Positions 27,918 to 36,649 are shown, numbered from the stretch's first letter. The stretch is 64,000 bases of DNA from Prevotella sp902465605 (GCA_902465605.1 CABQNT010000005.1:1-64000); one strand, 5' to 3'. Program-made: numbers and translations. Notes: generated from the sequence alone by a model not told the origin.

Positions 27918-27994
27918 GTTTGCACTCCAAAGTCATTGAGTTTGCACTCCAAAGTCATTGAGTTTGGTGCCCAATAGCATAGGAATTGCAATGT
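27907..27994. repeat. 22-bp periodic array B (3 near-identical units plus 1 degenerate)
   Basis: AAAGTCATTGAGTTTG is repeated exactly at 27907, 27929 and 27951, with spacers cactcc, cactcc and gtgccc; a degenerate fourth unit AATAGCATAGGAATTG starts at 27973. Period 22 bp. Unit 1 overlaps the 3' end of mazG and provides its stop codon (27915-27917). The array ends about 75 bp before the next gene. Confidence 0.88.
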
Positions 27995-28070
27995 CGAAGA
28001 AATCACTTCTTTGTTAATTCGTATAACAAGTTGGAAATCAAAGAAATAGAAAATATTAAAATAGATTATC

Positions 28071-28634
28071 ATGAAAAAGAGTATGAAAGGCTTAGTGGTT
28101 GTTGTCTTGACCACGTTTTTAGTGATGGGATGTGTTGACCGTAAGCCCAAGCAACTTGCAGAAAAAGACGCTGCCGCTGTGGAAGAAACCAATAACGATT
28201 CTACTGTTTATGGCGTATGCGGAGACGGAACGGCGATGCACACGCTGCAAATCATATCAGATGCAGGCGATACGCTGATGTATATGCTGAACTCCGATGG
28301 CGGCGTTATCTCTGATGTTCAGGGAGGTTTGATGGTTGGCGACCGACTGGCCATCGTGGGTGTACAGGCCAACGGTGAAAGAGTGGCTCAGAAAGTTATC
28401 AATCTCACCACGCTCTTAGGCAAGTGGTCGAGCCTGGACAAGATCTTTGAGATACAAGAAGGTGGAGGTGTGCAGTCGTTCGTCAAGGCAGAAAGCAATC
28501 CATGGACAACTTGGAAGATTCTCAACGGTAAGTTGTTGCTGAATAAAGACACCTTCAGCGTGAACACCTTGGGCGCCGACAGCCTCTATCTGGAGAACAA
28601 CGAGGGCATTTTTGCCTACAGAAGACAACAGTAA
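28071..28634 (+). CDS. Lipocalin-like lipoprotein (187 aa)
   Basis: Exported lipoprotein with lipobox VMGC (Cys22 in LVMGCVDRKP). After a short polar linker there is a compact beta-rich domain. The second half, from about LLGKWSSLDK, with WTTWKILNGKLLLNKDTF near the end, resembles lipocalin-like proteins of Bacteroidetes that begin with a GxW motif. No catalytic residues are apparent. It lies between mazG and RNase Z on the same strand, with the RNase Z gene only 9 bp downstream. Function unknown. Confidence 0.7.
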   Translation: MKKSMKGLVVVVLTTFLVMGCVDRKPKQLAEKDAAAVEETNNDSTVYGVCGDGTAMHTLQIISDAGDTLMYMLNSDGGVISDVQGGLMVGDRLAIVGVQANGERVAQKVINLTTLLGKWSSLDKIFEIQEGGGVQSFVKAESNPWTTWKILNGKLLLNKDTFSVNTLGADSLYLENNEGIFAYRRQQ

Positions 28635-28643
28635 TCAAAGGCA

Positions 28644-29561
28644 TTGGAACCTTTTAGAATACATATTTTAGGTTGTGGCAGCGCCTTGCCCACGCTCAAA
28701 CACAACGCCTCTTCGCAAGTGGTCGACATACGTGGGAAGCTTTTCATGGTCGACTGTGGCGAAGGTACGCAAGTGCAGTTGCGCCGTTCCAGAGTGAGTT
28801 TCACCCGAGTTCAAGCGGTGTTTATCAGTCACCTGCACGGCGATCATTGTCTGGGACTCATCGGTATGATTTCCACTTTCGGCATGTTGGGGCGTACGGC
28901 TACGTTGCATGTCTATGCGCCAGGCGAGTTTGAGCGGATGCTTCAGATGCAAATAGACATGTTTTGCAAGGGTCTTGAGTTTGAAGTGGTCTTCCATGCT
29001 GTTGACACAACCAAGCATCAGGTGATTTATGAGGATAAAAGTTTGACGGTAGCATCCATTCCTTTGGAGCATCGAGTGCCCTGTTGCGGGTTCCTGTTTA
29101 GGGAAAAACCGCTCTTGCCACACATCCGTCGGGATATGATTGATTGCTATCAAATCCCCATTTCACAAATCAACAACATCAAGAATGGTGCCGATTGGAC
29201 CACGGAGGAGGGCGAATTGGTGGAAAATAGCCGACTGACCTATCCAGCTGCGGCACCTCGTAGCTATGCCTATTGCAGTGATACGCGGTACATCCCCACG
29301 CTCCATCAGCTGGTAAAGGGCGTGGATGTGTTGTACCATGAGTCGACCTACGATGCGGAACATGAAGCCCGCGCCAAACTATATTATCACAGCACGGCCG
29401 CACAGGCTGCCCAGGTGGCTCTTGATGCGGGAGTGGGAAAATTGCTGTTGGGGCATTATAGCGCGCGGTATGATGATGAGAGCGTGATTCTGCGAGAAGC
29501 GCAGAAAATATTCCCAAACAGCTTTTTGACAGCCGAAGAAATGATATTCGATGTTAAATAG
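28644..29561 (+). CDS. rnz: Ribonuclease Z
   Basis: Zinc-dependent endonuclease that removes 3' trailers from tRNA precursors. The 305-aa protein has the metallo-beta-lactamase signature HLHGDH (His63, His65, Asp67, His68), the N-terminal LGCGSALPT motif typical of the family, and further metal ligands in YCSDT and LGHYSARY. The start is taken as TTG 28644: residues after it (EPFRIHILGCGSALP) are conserved in the family and no ATG or GTG precedes them in frame. It is preceded by the lipoprotein gene at 9 bp and probably shares its transcript. Confidence 0.94.
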   Translation: MEPFRIHILGCGSALPTLKHNASSQVVDIRGKLFMVDCGEGTQVQLRRSRVSFTRVQAVFISHLHGDHCLGLIGMISTFGMLGRTATLHVYAPGEFERMLQMQIDMFCKGLEFEVVFHAVDTTKHQVIYEDKSLTVASIPLEHRVPCCGFLFREKPLLPHIRRDMIDCYQIPISQINNIKNGADWTTEEGELVENSRLTYPAAAPRSYAYCSDTRYIPTLHQLVKGVDVLYHESTYDAEHEARAKLYYHSTAAQAAQVALDAGVGKLLLGHYSARYDDESVILREAQKIFPNSFLTAEEMIFDVK

Positions 29562-29593
29562 GGTTAAATACACAATAATATTCAATGGTCATT

Positions 29594-29624
29594 CTTGAAT
29601 ATTACCTATAAATAACTATCTTTG
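29594..29624 (+). promoter_or_regulatory. Promoter of the L,D-transpeptidase/sigma-factor operon
   Basis: CTTG (29594-29597), a 19-bp gap, then TATCTTTG (29617-29624): close to the Bacteroidetes consensus. The leader to ATG 29656 is about 25 nt. Confidence 0.7.
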
Positions 29625-29655
29625 CCTTGAAGTGAACACAAATGGTAGACATAAT

Positions 29656-29964
29656 ATGGTTAAAAAGATACTTTCTATAACATTCGCTGCAGCATTGTTC
29701 ATGGCGCATCCTTTGTCCGTGCAAGCTGGTCAGTCAATGGAAATCATCGAGAATGATATTCAGAGTGTTTCCATTTCTGTCTCAGGCTCTGTTTTGCATG
29801 TCAGTGGTGCTAATGGACAAGTATTGCAAGTATATAATGTAACGGGCGTTTGCGTAATGAGTGTCAAGGTTGACAGTCAGGACAAGCGATACGAAATCAA
29901 TGTACCCAAGGGTTGTTACATTGTCAAGGTAGGTAAAACGGTTAGAAAGATTTCTATCAGATAG
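29656..29964 (+). CDS. Small secreted protein resembling a stand-alone sorting-type C-terminal domain
   Basis: A 102-aa protein with a signal peptide (ending VQAGQ) and then only about 75 residues. These resemble the beta-sandwich C-terminal domain of type IX secretion cargo: LHVSGANGQVLQVYNVTG followed by VPKGCYIVKVGKTVRKISI. Normally this pattern is the tail of a much larger protein; here nothing precedes it. I start at ATG 29656, matching the signal peptide, not the GTG at 29632. It is the first gene of an operon with an L,D-transpeptidase 7 bp downstream. Function unknown; it may be a remnant or a small autonomous surface protein. Confidence 0.7.
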   Translation: MVKKILSITFAAALFMAHPLSVQAGQSMEIIENDIQSVSISVSGSVLHVSGANGQVLQVYNVTGVCVMSVKVDSQDKRYEINVPKGCYIVKVGKTVRKISIR

Positions 29965-29971
29965 TTAGACT

Positions 29972-31546
29972 TTGAAAGTCTTCTTCAAATTTTCACTTCT
30001 CCTTCTTCTTATCTTCCAGTTGTGTTCATGCAAGAAGAAGGAGTTGAATCCGAACCAAGCTCTTCAATTAGAGGCGTTTTCCAATTTGAGGACGTCATCT
30101 TATACCATTCATCCTGGTAAAATACGTCAGCATCTTGATCAGTTGATGAAAGCCGATGTCGATTCCATGCAGCCCGACTATCGAACCCGAAGTTATTATG
30201 GTCAGCATGGCAGCTTCTTGTGGATAGACAGGCTGGGCGTTGATGCGCGTGCAGACACGTTATTGGCGTATCTGCGTACTGTTGATCAGATTGGGTTCTC
30301 ACCTAAAAAGTTCTATGTCAAGGATATTGAGAACGATTTGAAACGGTTGCGCACACTCGACTTTGATACAGCCCGCAACACCATTAGCCATGTGATGGCT
30401 CGATTGGAATATCATCTCACAAAAGCTTATCTACGCTATGTCAATGGTCAACAGTTTGGTTATACCAAGCCATTCGCACTGTTTAACAAGCTGGATGTCA
30501 GAAAGCGCGATTCCATCAATGTGAGCTATCGCGAACTTTTTGATCTTCCCATGCAGCGACCCACCAAGAACTTTTGGACCGAGGCCTTGCAGAAGGTACG
30601 GCACGACAGCGTGGGCATCTACCTACAAGCCATCCAACCGCATGGGAAGTTGTACGATGATTTGAAACAACGGTTGCCCAAAGCTGTAGGTACAGTGGCC
30701 AGGCGCAAGGTGATTTGCAATTTGGAGCGTGCCAGGTGGCGACTGGATGACGAGCCAGGCAAGCATGAAAAGTACGTCGTCATCAATTTACCTTCCATGC
30801 ATCTCATGGCAAGAGATCACGACAAGACGCTGAGCATGCGTATTGGCATAGGTGCTTTGAGTACGAAGACACCACTGATTACCAGTAGTATTGTGCGTAT
30901 GGACATCAATCCACAGTGGGTCATGCCCAGAAGCATCATTGAAAAAAGCGTGGTTCCACAGGCTGGAAATAAGGATTATTTTGATGCTCGGCGATATTTC
31001 ATTCGCGAACGAAAGACCGGAAAACGAATAGATGTCACGCAGGTGTCTGCTGACATGCTGAAAAGTGGCAAATATTTTGTTATACAAGAAGGTGGAAAGG
31101 GCAATGCCATGGGACGCATCGTGTTCCGCTTTAAGAACAAATTCGCTATCTATCTGCATGATACGTCATCGAAAGGCGTCTTCGAAAGAGAATACCGAGG
31201 AGTTTCGCATGGCTGTATCAGACTGGAAAAGCCATTCGATTTCGCCGTGTTCCTGTTAGGTGACAAGGACGAAGAGATGATAGAAAGAATAAGATATTCG
31301 ATGGAAGCAGACATTCATCCCACCTATATGGATGACAATCCATCATCTGACAAGAAACAATTAGTGGAGACCGACAGACTGGACAGGGCTAAGTTAATTA
31401 AATCAGTTCAAGTAAAACCGACGGTTCCCCTGTTCATCACCTATTATACTTTATACCCAAACGAGAACCATGTGATGACAGAATATCCCGATGTCTATGG
31501 ATTTGATTCGGTGATATACCGCCAATTACTCAATTACTTGCCATAA
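29972..31546 (+). CDS. L,D-transpeptidase lipoprotein (YcbB-like)
   Basis: Cross-links peptidoglycan by 3-3 bonds or attaches proteins to it, in the periplasm. The start is TTG 29972, since an in-frame stop lies directly upstream and the signal peptide (KVFFKFSLLLLLIFQLCSC) begins there; the lipobox gives Cys20. The 524-aa protein has an N-terminal helical scaffold (about 40-240) as in YcbB, and a YkuD catalytic domain with His396 (YLHDTSSKGVF) and the nucleophile Cys415 in SHGCIRL. The mature N-terminus is basic (CKKKEL), which suggests retention in the periplasm. An ECF sigma gene follows 6 bp later. Confidence 0.9.
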   Translation: MKVFFKFSLLLLLIFQLCSCKKKELNPNQALQLEAFSNLRTSSYTIHPGKIRQHLDQLMKADVDSMQPDYRTRSYYGQHGSFLWIDRLGVDARADTLLAYLRTVDQIGFSPKKFYVKDIENDLKRLRTLDFDTARNTISHVMARLEYHLTKAYLRYVNGQQFGYTKPFALFNKLDVRKRDSINVSYRELFDLPMQRPTKNFWTEALQKVRHDSVGIYLQAIQPHGKLYDDLKQRLPKAVGTVARRKVICNLERARWRLDDEPGKHEKYVVINLPSMHLMARDHDKTLSMRIGIGALSTKTPLITSSIVRMDINPQWVMPRSIIEKSVVPQAGNKDYFDARRYFIRERKTGKRIDVTQVSADMLKSGKYFVIQEGGKGNAMGRIVFRFKNKFAIYLHDTSSKGVFEREYRGVSHGCIRLEKPFDFAVFLLGDKDEEMIERIRYSMEADIHPTYMDDNPSSDKKQLVETDRLDRAKLIKSVQVKPTVPLFITYYTLYPNENHVMTEYPDVYGFDSVIYRQLLNYLP

Positions 31547-31552
31547 GTGCGA

Positions 31553-32104
31553 ATGGATAGACCATACGATGAACAGAACATAGCCGATCGCTTGGCCAAA
31601 AAAGAAACACAACGCCAGGCATTCTCACAGGTTGTTCACCAATATAGTAAACCGCTGTATTGGAAGATTCGTCGTATAGTTCTGACCCATGAAGATGCCA
31701 ATGACGTGTTGCAGAATGCCTTTCTCAAGGCTTGGAACAATTTGGATGATTTTCGCAATAAATCAAAAATATCAACATGGATTTACCGCATTGCCGTCAA
31801 TGAGGCGTTGGACTTCTTGAGAAAGAAAAACAACAATAGGGCGGTTAGTGCGGATGACGACCCTTCGGTGGCCAACATGCTGATGGCCGATGACTACTTT
31901 GATGGAGATGAGACACAAGCGCAGTTACAAGAAGCGATAGCCCAGCTGCCGGAAGTGCAGCGTGTGGTGTTTAACCTGCGCTACTATGAGGAAATGAAAT
32001 ATGCCGAGATGAGCCAACTTCTCAATACGAGCGAAGGTGCGCTGAAAGCCAGTTATCATTTGGCAGTCAAGAAAATAACAGCCTATTTTCAGAGTCGGGA
32101 TTAA
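31553..32104 (+). CDS. ECF-type RNA polymerase sigma factor
   Basis: Alternative sigma factor of the extracytoplasmic-function group (183 aa). Region 2 (about 22-90) carries the conserved DANDVLQNAFLKAWNNLDDFR stretch and the WIYRIAVNEALDFLR -10-recognition helix. Region 4 (about 125-175) has LPEVQRVVFNLRYYEEMKYAEMS and the helix-turn-helix SEGALKASYHLAVKK. I prefer ATG 31553 over GTG 31547. It is followed by a one-membrane-segment protein that is probably its anti-sigma factor, and preceded by an L,D-transpeptidase, so an envelope-stress role is plausible. Confidence 0.92.
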   Translation: MDRPYDEQNIADRLAKKETQRQAFSQVVHQYSKPLYWKIRRIVLTHEDANDVLQNAFLKAWNNLDDFRNKSKISTWIYRIAVNEALDFLRKKNNNRAVSADDDPSVANMLMADDYFDGDETQAQLQEAIAQLPEVQRVVFNLRYYEEMKYAEMSQLLNTSEGALKASYHLAVKKITAYFQSRD

Positions 32105-32147
32105 ACCTTTTGGTGAATTTTACGTCATAAAAGTAAAGACAATAATT

Positions 32148-32519
32148 ATGGTAAAAGAAGACAAATACATAGAGAACCGATTTGGAAAGGTACAACCTTT
32201 CAAGGCTCCACAGGCTTATTTGGATAACTTTGCCGATCAATTCATGGCTCAGTTGCCTGATCAAGCAGCTAAAACCGTGAAGACACAACACGCTATTAGG
32301 TTCAGAATGCGTCCGGCAATGATTGCTGCAGCCGGCGTTTTGGCTGTTGCAATGACGGCTACTGTTTATTTTGCAAAGCCTTTTGCGGGCCAACAGGAAC
32401 AAGTGTTCACCACAGATCAGCAAACAGAAAGCAGCATGAGTGATGGCTCTATTGAAGAAACAGCTTTTTACTCGATGATTGACAATGGCGACATCTACGC
32501 AATATTAGCTGATGAATAA
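32148..32519 (+). CDS. Probable anti-sigma factor (one membrane segment)
   Basis: A 123-aa protein with a cytoplasmic N-terminal half (about 1-55, with QAYLDNFADQFMAQLPD), one membrane segment (about 60-78, MIAAAGVLAVAMTATVYF), and a short acidic outer part. Its size, topology and place directly after an ECF sigma gene are those of an anti-sigma regulator, although no zinc-binding HxxxCxxC motif is present. I recognise no named family. The regulator assignment rests on context and is therefore inference. Confidence 0.65.
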   Translation: MVKEDKYIENRFGKVQPFKAPQAYLDNFADQFMAQLPDQAAKTVKTQHAIRFRMRPAMIAAAGVLAVAMTATVYFAKPFAGQQEQVFTTDQQTESSMSDGSIEETAFYSMIDNGDIYAILADE

Positions 32520-32533
32520 GAAAGGAGCTGAAC

Positions 32534-32995
32534 ATGAAACACGTTTTTTCCGTTATTTTTATCACCTTCTGTTTGTTGGTATCTTCCGCGACAGCTCAAC
32601 CACAACGAGGGCAAAGGAGGTTTAATCCTCAGAAATTTCAAGCCGACCTGGAACAATTTATCACCACAGAAGCCGGCCTGACCCCGCAAGAATCGGCTAC
32701 GTTTTTCCCCGTATATCGGGACATGAGAAAGAAACAGATGACCTATTTTGCGGAAGGTCGTCGCTTTAGGCACCTGAATGTCACGGATGAAAAGGCCTGT
32801 GAAGAAGCCATTCGGAAACATGCAGCCAACGAAGTTAAAATCAAGGAAATACAGCAGCAGTATCATCTTCAGTTTCTGACTATTTTACCTGCTTGCAAAG
32901 TGTTTAAGATTATCCGTGCCGAAGAGAAGTTTCATCGTCAAATGATGAGGCGGGTGGCTATGTGTCGACAGCAGCAACAAAATACTAAAAAGTAA
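32534..32995 (+). CDS. Periplasmic Spy/CpxP-like small protein
   Basis: Secreted 153-aa protein with signal peptide (ending SATAQ), rich in Gln, Arg and Lys, entirely helical in appearance. It carries an LTPQES segment at about residue 57 that resembles the LTxxQ motif of Spy/CpxP periplasmic chaperones and metal-stress sensors, plus an alternating charged C-terminal helix ending in Arg/Gln repeats. Genes like this often follow sigma/anti-sigma pairs in Bacteroidetes. It lies 14 bp after the presumed anti-sigma gene and 7 bp before truA. The family link is tentative. Confidence 0.6.
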   Translation: MKHVFSVIFITFCLLVSSATAQPQRGQRRFNPQKFQADLEQFITTEAGLTPQESATFFPVYRDMRKKQMTYFAEGRRFRHLNVTDEKACEEAIRKHAANEVKIKEIQQQYHLQFLTILPACKVFKIIRAEEKFHRQMMRRVAMCRQQQQNTKK

Positions 32996-33002
32996 CCTTT
33001 TC

Positions 33003-33734
33003 ATGCATCGGTATTTCATTTGTTTCCGCTATGACGGAACAGCTTATCATGGATGGCAGGTGCAACCCAACGGGCATTCGGTGCAAGCTGAGTTGCAACA
33101 GGCCATGTCTGTCATTCTCAGAGAGCCCATCGTGATCGTAGGGGCCGGCCGGACAGATGCTGGTGTGCATGCTCGGAAGATGTTTGCACATTTTGATTTT
33201 CATGCTGAGATAGACACCAAACAATTCACCTATAAGCTCAATCGTCTGCTGCCGCGGGACATTTCGGTATTGAACGTTTTTCCTGTCAGTGAGGATATGC
33301 ATGCGCGTTTCAGTGCTAAGTGGCGCACCTACCATTATTATATACACCTGTCGAAGAATCCATTTCTGCGCCATTATTCGTGTCAGTTGCCTTATCAGCT
33401 CGATTTTTCATTGATGAACGAAGCAGCGTCGCATCTGCTGAAGGTCGAAGATTTCGGTGCTTTCTGCAAAAGCAACACGGATGTAAAGACAACGTTGTGT
33501 CATGTAGTGCAGGCTGAGTGGGTGAAGGTTGGCGAAGATGCTTGGTACTTTGTCATCAAGGCCAATCGCTTTTTGCGAAATATGGTTCGTGCTGTGGTTG
33601 GCACTTTGATAGAAGTGGGCCGACATCGCATGACTCTCGATGAGTTTGATGCCGTTGTACGGAGTGGAAACCGGACCAAAGCTGGCGAGAGTATGCTTGC
33701 CAATGCGTTGTTTTTAGAAGACGTTGAGTACTGA
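33003..33734 (+). CDS. truA: tRNA pseudouridine(38-40) synthase
   Basis: Converts uridines 38-40 of the tRNA anticodon arm to pseudouridine. The 243-aa protein has the TruA signature YDGTAYHGWQVQ near the N-terminus and the catalytic Asp52 in GAGRTDAGVHA, followed by the conserved RFLRNMVRAVVGTLIEVGR. Length is normal. It sits 7 bp after the Spy-like gene; its stop overlaps the next start (TGATG), indicating translational coupling with the EamA-family transporter. Confidence 0.95.
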   Translation: MHRYFICFRYDGTAYHGWQVQPNGHSVQAELQQAMSVILREPIVIVGAGRTDAGVHARKMFAHFDFHAEIDTKQFTYKLNRLLPRDISVLNVFPVSEDMHARFSAKWRTYHYYIHLSKNPFLRHYSCQLPYQLDFSLMNEAASHLLKVEDFGAFCKSNTDVKTTLCHVVQAEWVKVGEDAWYFVIKANRFLRNMVRAVVGTLIEVGRHRMTLDEFDAVVRSGNRTKAGESMLANALFLEDVEY

Positions 33735-34657
33735 TGGAGTGGTTGTTGCTTGCCTTCTTGTCGGCGTTACTGCTGGGTTTTTATGATGTTTTCAAGAAAA
33801 AAGCCTTGTCAGGCAATTCCGTCATCCCTGTATTATTTCTGAACACACTATTCTGTTCGTGTATTTTTTTGCCATTCATCATCCTGTCTGCAACGACCGG
33901 TGTGTTGGACAACACTATCTTCCATGTTTCCTCTGGAGGGTGGGAAGTCCACCGATATATCCTACTGAAGAGTTCTATCGTACTGTCTTCTTGGATATGT
34001 GGCTATTTTGCCATGAAGCATCTTCCGCTTACCATTGTTGGTCCCATCAATGCAACACGACCCGTAATGGTACTTTTAGGTGCCATGTTGGTGTTTGGTG
34101 AGGAGCTGAACCTATATCAGTGGATTGGCATTTTGCTGGCCGTCACGTCGTTCTACCTGCTGAGTAGGTCGGGCAAGAAAGAGGGAATAGACTTCAAGCA
34201 CAATCGCTGGTTGTTCCTTTTGGTGCTTGCCGCACTGTTGGGAGCGGTGAGTGGCTTGTACGACAAGTATCTCATGGCTCCAGTAACAGCTGGGGGAGTA
34301 GGATTGGACAAGATGATGGTACAGGGTTGGTATAATGTTTACCAGTGTTTCATGATGGGAGTGTTCTTGTTACTGATATGGTATCCCACCCGTCACCGTA
34401 CCACATCTTTTCATTGGTCGTGGTCGATAGTGGGCATCAGTGTTTTTCTTTGCATGGCCGACTTTGTCTATTTCTATGCCTTGAGTAAGCCTGAGGCCAT
34501 GATTTCCATCGTTTCCATGGTGCGACGAGGTAGTGTATTGGTGAGTTTCTTGTTTGGAGCCTTTGTCTTTCATGAGAAGAATCTCAAGGGAAAAGCGGTC
34601 GACTTGGCTTTGGTGTTGTTGAGCATGGTGTTCTTGTTCCTGGGCAGTAAGTCGTAA
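33734..34657 (+). CDS. EamA/DMT-family transporter
   Basis: Inner-membrane drug/metabolite transporter-type protein (307 aa) with about ten hydrophobic segments arranged as two EamA repeats. The first starts WLLLAFLSALLLGFYDVFKKKAL, the second LFLLVLAALLGAVSGLYDKYLM. The conserved PLTIVGPINATRPVMVLLGAMLVFGEEL segment and its counterpart near the C-terminus (SMVRRGSVLVSFLFGAFVFHEK) are visible. Substrate unknown. It is the last gene of the operon starting at 29656. Confidence 0.88.
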   Translation: MEWLLLAFLSALLLGFYDVFKKKALSGNSVIPVLFLNTLFCSCIFLPFIILSATTGVLDNTIFHVSSGGWEVHRYILLKSSIVLSSWICGYFAMKHLPLTIVGPINATRPVMVLLGAMLVFGEELNLYQWIGILLAVTSFYLLSRSGKKEGIDFKHNRWLFLLVLAALLGAVSGLYDKYLMAPVTAGGVGLDKMMVQGWYNVYQCFMMGVFLLLIWYPTRHRTTSFHWSWSIVGISVFLCMADFVYFYALSKPEAMISIVSMVRRGSVLVSFLFGAFVFHEKNLKGKAVDLALVLLSMVFLFLGSKS

Positions 34658-34707
34658 ATAAAATGTTTTTTTTCTATCGTATGATTAGCTTTATCGGCTA
34701 AAAGTAC

Positions 34708-34715
34708 TATATTTG
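34708..34715 (+). promoter_or_regulatory. -7 box of dapA promoter
   Basis: TATATTTG, 29 bp before the dapA ATG; no clear -33 element. Confidence 0.5.
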
Positions 34716-34744
34716 CAATTAAATCGTAAGATTAAAAGGCATTT

Positions 34745-35632
34745 ATGAGATATCACATTTTTCGAGGACTTGGTGTGGCAGTAGTGACCCCTTTTACGTT
34801 GGATGGCGCAGTAGATTATCCAGCGTTAAAACGACTGATTCGTTATCAATTGGATAGTGGCGTTGATTTCCTATGCATCTTGGCGACAACCGGTGAAACA
34901 CCGTGCTTGACGTTGGATGAGAAAAATAAGATCACAGAGTTGGTTAAAGAGGAGAACAAGGGGCTGGTTCCAATCTTAAAGTATTGTGGAGGCAACAATA
35001 CGGCAGCAGTAATTGAAGAGATGAAAGCCACAGATTGGTCTGGAATCGACGGCATCTTGAGTATCTGTCCTTATTATAACAAACCCTCTCAAGAGGGATT
35101 GTATCAACATTTCAAGGCAATAGCTTCAGCCTGTCCGCTTCCTGTCGTTATGTACAATGTGCCGGGGCGCACGGGTGTCAACATGAAAGCCGAAACAACG
35201 GTTCGGTTGGCTCACGACTGTGAAAACATCGTAGGTATTAAAGAGGCAGCTGGAAGTCTTGAGCAGGTGGACGAAATCATCAAGGGTAAGCCAGATAGGT
35301 TTGACATCATCAGTGGGGACGACGCGCTGACGTTCTCCATGATAGCCAGTGGTGCGGCTGGTGTGATATCAGTCATCGGCAATGCTTTGCCAAGAGAATT
35401 TTCCAGAATGATTAGACTTGAGTTCCAGGGCGAATATGAAGCTGCGCGGAGAATACACCACATGTTTACCGAGCTGTACAGTCTTTTGTTCGTTGATGGA
35501 AACCCTGCTGGTGTCAAGGCGTTGCTCAACGACATGGGGTACATTGAGAATGTGTTGCGTCTGCCATTGGTACCCACAACGATTAAAACCAAAGAAAAGA
35601 TGGCAGACATCTTGAAAGAGATAAGAATTTAA
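34745..35632 (+). CDS. dapA: 4-hydroxy-tetrahydrodipicolinate synthase
   Basis: First committed step of lysine/diaminopimelate synthesis: condensation of pyruvate with aspartate semialdehyde. The 295-aa TIM barrel has the Schiff-base lysine Lys166 in VGIKEAAGS, Tyr137 and Arg142 in YNVPGRTG, and the proton-relay Thr pair in ATTGETP (48-49). Length and motifs are standard. It has its own promoter. The 129 bp to the next gene hold nothing certain except a perfect 12-bp palindrome (TCGCACGTGCGA, 35734-35745). Confidence 0.96.
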   Translation: MRYHIFRGLGVAVVTPFTLDGAVDYPALKRLIRYQLDSGVDFLCILATTGETPCLTLDEKNKITELVKEENKGLVPILKYCGGNNTAAVIEEMKATDWSGIDGILSICPYYNKPSQEGLYQHFKAIASACPLPVVMYNVPGRTGVNMKAETTVRLAHDCENIVGIKEAAGSLEQVDEIIKGKPDRFDIISGDDALTFSMIASGAAGVISVIGNALPREFSRMIRLEFQGEYEAARRIHHMFTELYSLLFVDGNPAGVKALLNDMGYIENVLRLPLVPTTIKTKEKMADILKEIRI

Positions 35633-35761
35633 GGTACAGTAGGATTGTTGGATGAATGATTTGAATGTCATTAGATAGGCATGGAGGAGGAATCGTCCCT
35701 GACTGAAAGCATTCAAGATAAATGACAAGACTTTCGCACGTGCGAGTGAAGAGTAGAGTGG

Positions 35762-36649
35762 ATGGATATCAATAAGATGAAAGGCGATTATGACCGCTAT
35801 GAGGTGGCGCAAGCTGACACGCTGTTAAACTGGTTGCTGAATCATGTCACCAACCTAAGCAAGAGTAAAATCAAGGCGACGTTGGCTGGAAGAGGCATCA
35901 TAGTGAATGGTAAATGCGTAACGCAGTTTGATTTTCCGCTTGAGGCGGGAATGAAAATTGCGGTGAGCAAGTCTAAAAAAAACATGAACTTCAAAAACCG
36001 CTATTTGAAGATTGTCTACGAAGATCGTTATTTGGTTGTGATTGAAAAGCACGTTGGAATCCTGTCCATGGCTGCGGGTCATTCTTCATTAAACGTGAAA
36101 AGCGTTCTCGATGATTATTTTAGAAACAGCAAACAGAAATGCACGGCACACGTTGTGCATCGATTGGATCGTGAAACCAGTGGTCTGATGATTTACGCCA
36201 AGAATATGGCGACAGAACAAGAGTTGGAACACAACTGGCACGACATTGTGTACGATCGTCGTTATGTGGCGGTGGTATCCGGTGAAATGGAAGACGACGA
36301 AGGGGTTATTACGAGTTGGTTGAAAGATAACAAGGCGTATGTCACTTATTCCAGTCCGGTAGATAATGGCGGAAAGTTTGCCATTACCCATTTTCATACC
36401 TTAGACCGTACCACCGAACACTCGCTGGTAGAGTATCGCTTGGAAACGGGACGAAAGAATCAGATACGCGTCCATTCTGCCGATATAGGGCATCCTGTGT
36501 GTGGAGATTTCAAGTATGGCAACGGTGACAATCCCCTTGGTCGGTTATGTCTGCATGCCTACATGCTCTGTTTTATTCATCCAGTAACCCGTCGGCCAAT
36601 GGAATTTGAAACGCAGATTCCTCCAGCTTTCAGGAAGTTATTTAAATAA
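35762..36649 (+). CDS. RluA-family pseudouridine synthase
   Basis: RNA pseudouridine synthase of the RluA group (295 aa). An N-terminal S4-like segment (about 18-70: LLNWLLNHVTNLSKSKIKATLAGRGI-type) precedes the catalytic domain, which carries the HRLDRETSG motif with catalytic Asp136 and the late VEYRLETGRKNQIRVH motif. Which rRNA or tRNA site it modifies cannot be told. ATG 35762 and ATG 35777 are both possible starts. A 52-aa membrane protein gene follows 74 bp later. Confidence 0.92.
   Translation: MDINKMKGDYDRYEVAQADTLLNWLLNHVTNLSKSKIKATLAGRGIIVNGKCVTQFDFPLEAGMKIAVSKSKKNMNFKNRYLKIVYEDRYLVVIEKHVGILSMAAGHSSLNVKSVLDDYFRNSKQKCTAHVVHRLDRETSGLMIYAKNMATEQELEHNWHDIVYDRRYVAVVSGEMEDDEGVITSWLKDNKAYVTYSSPVDNGGKFAITHFHTLDRTTEHSLVEYRLETGRKNQIRVHSADIGHPVCGDFKYGNGDNPLGRLCLHAYMLCFIHPVTRRPMEFETQIPPAFRKLFK

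Noticed and set aside
35633..35761. Array-like CATT motifs between dapA and the RluA-type gene
   Set aside because: Cores are spaced 11 and 30 bp apart, not 22; only a 12-bp palindrome is solid there.
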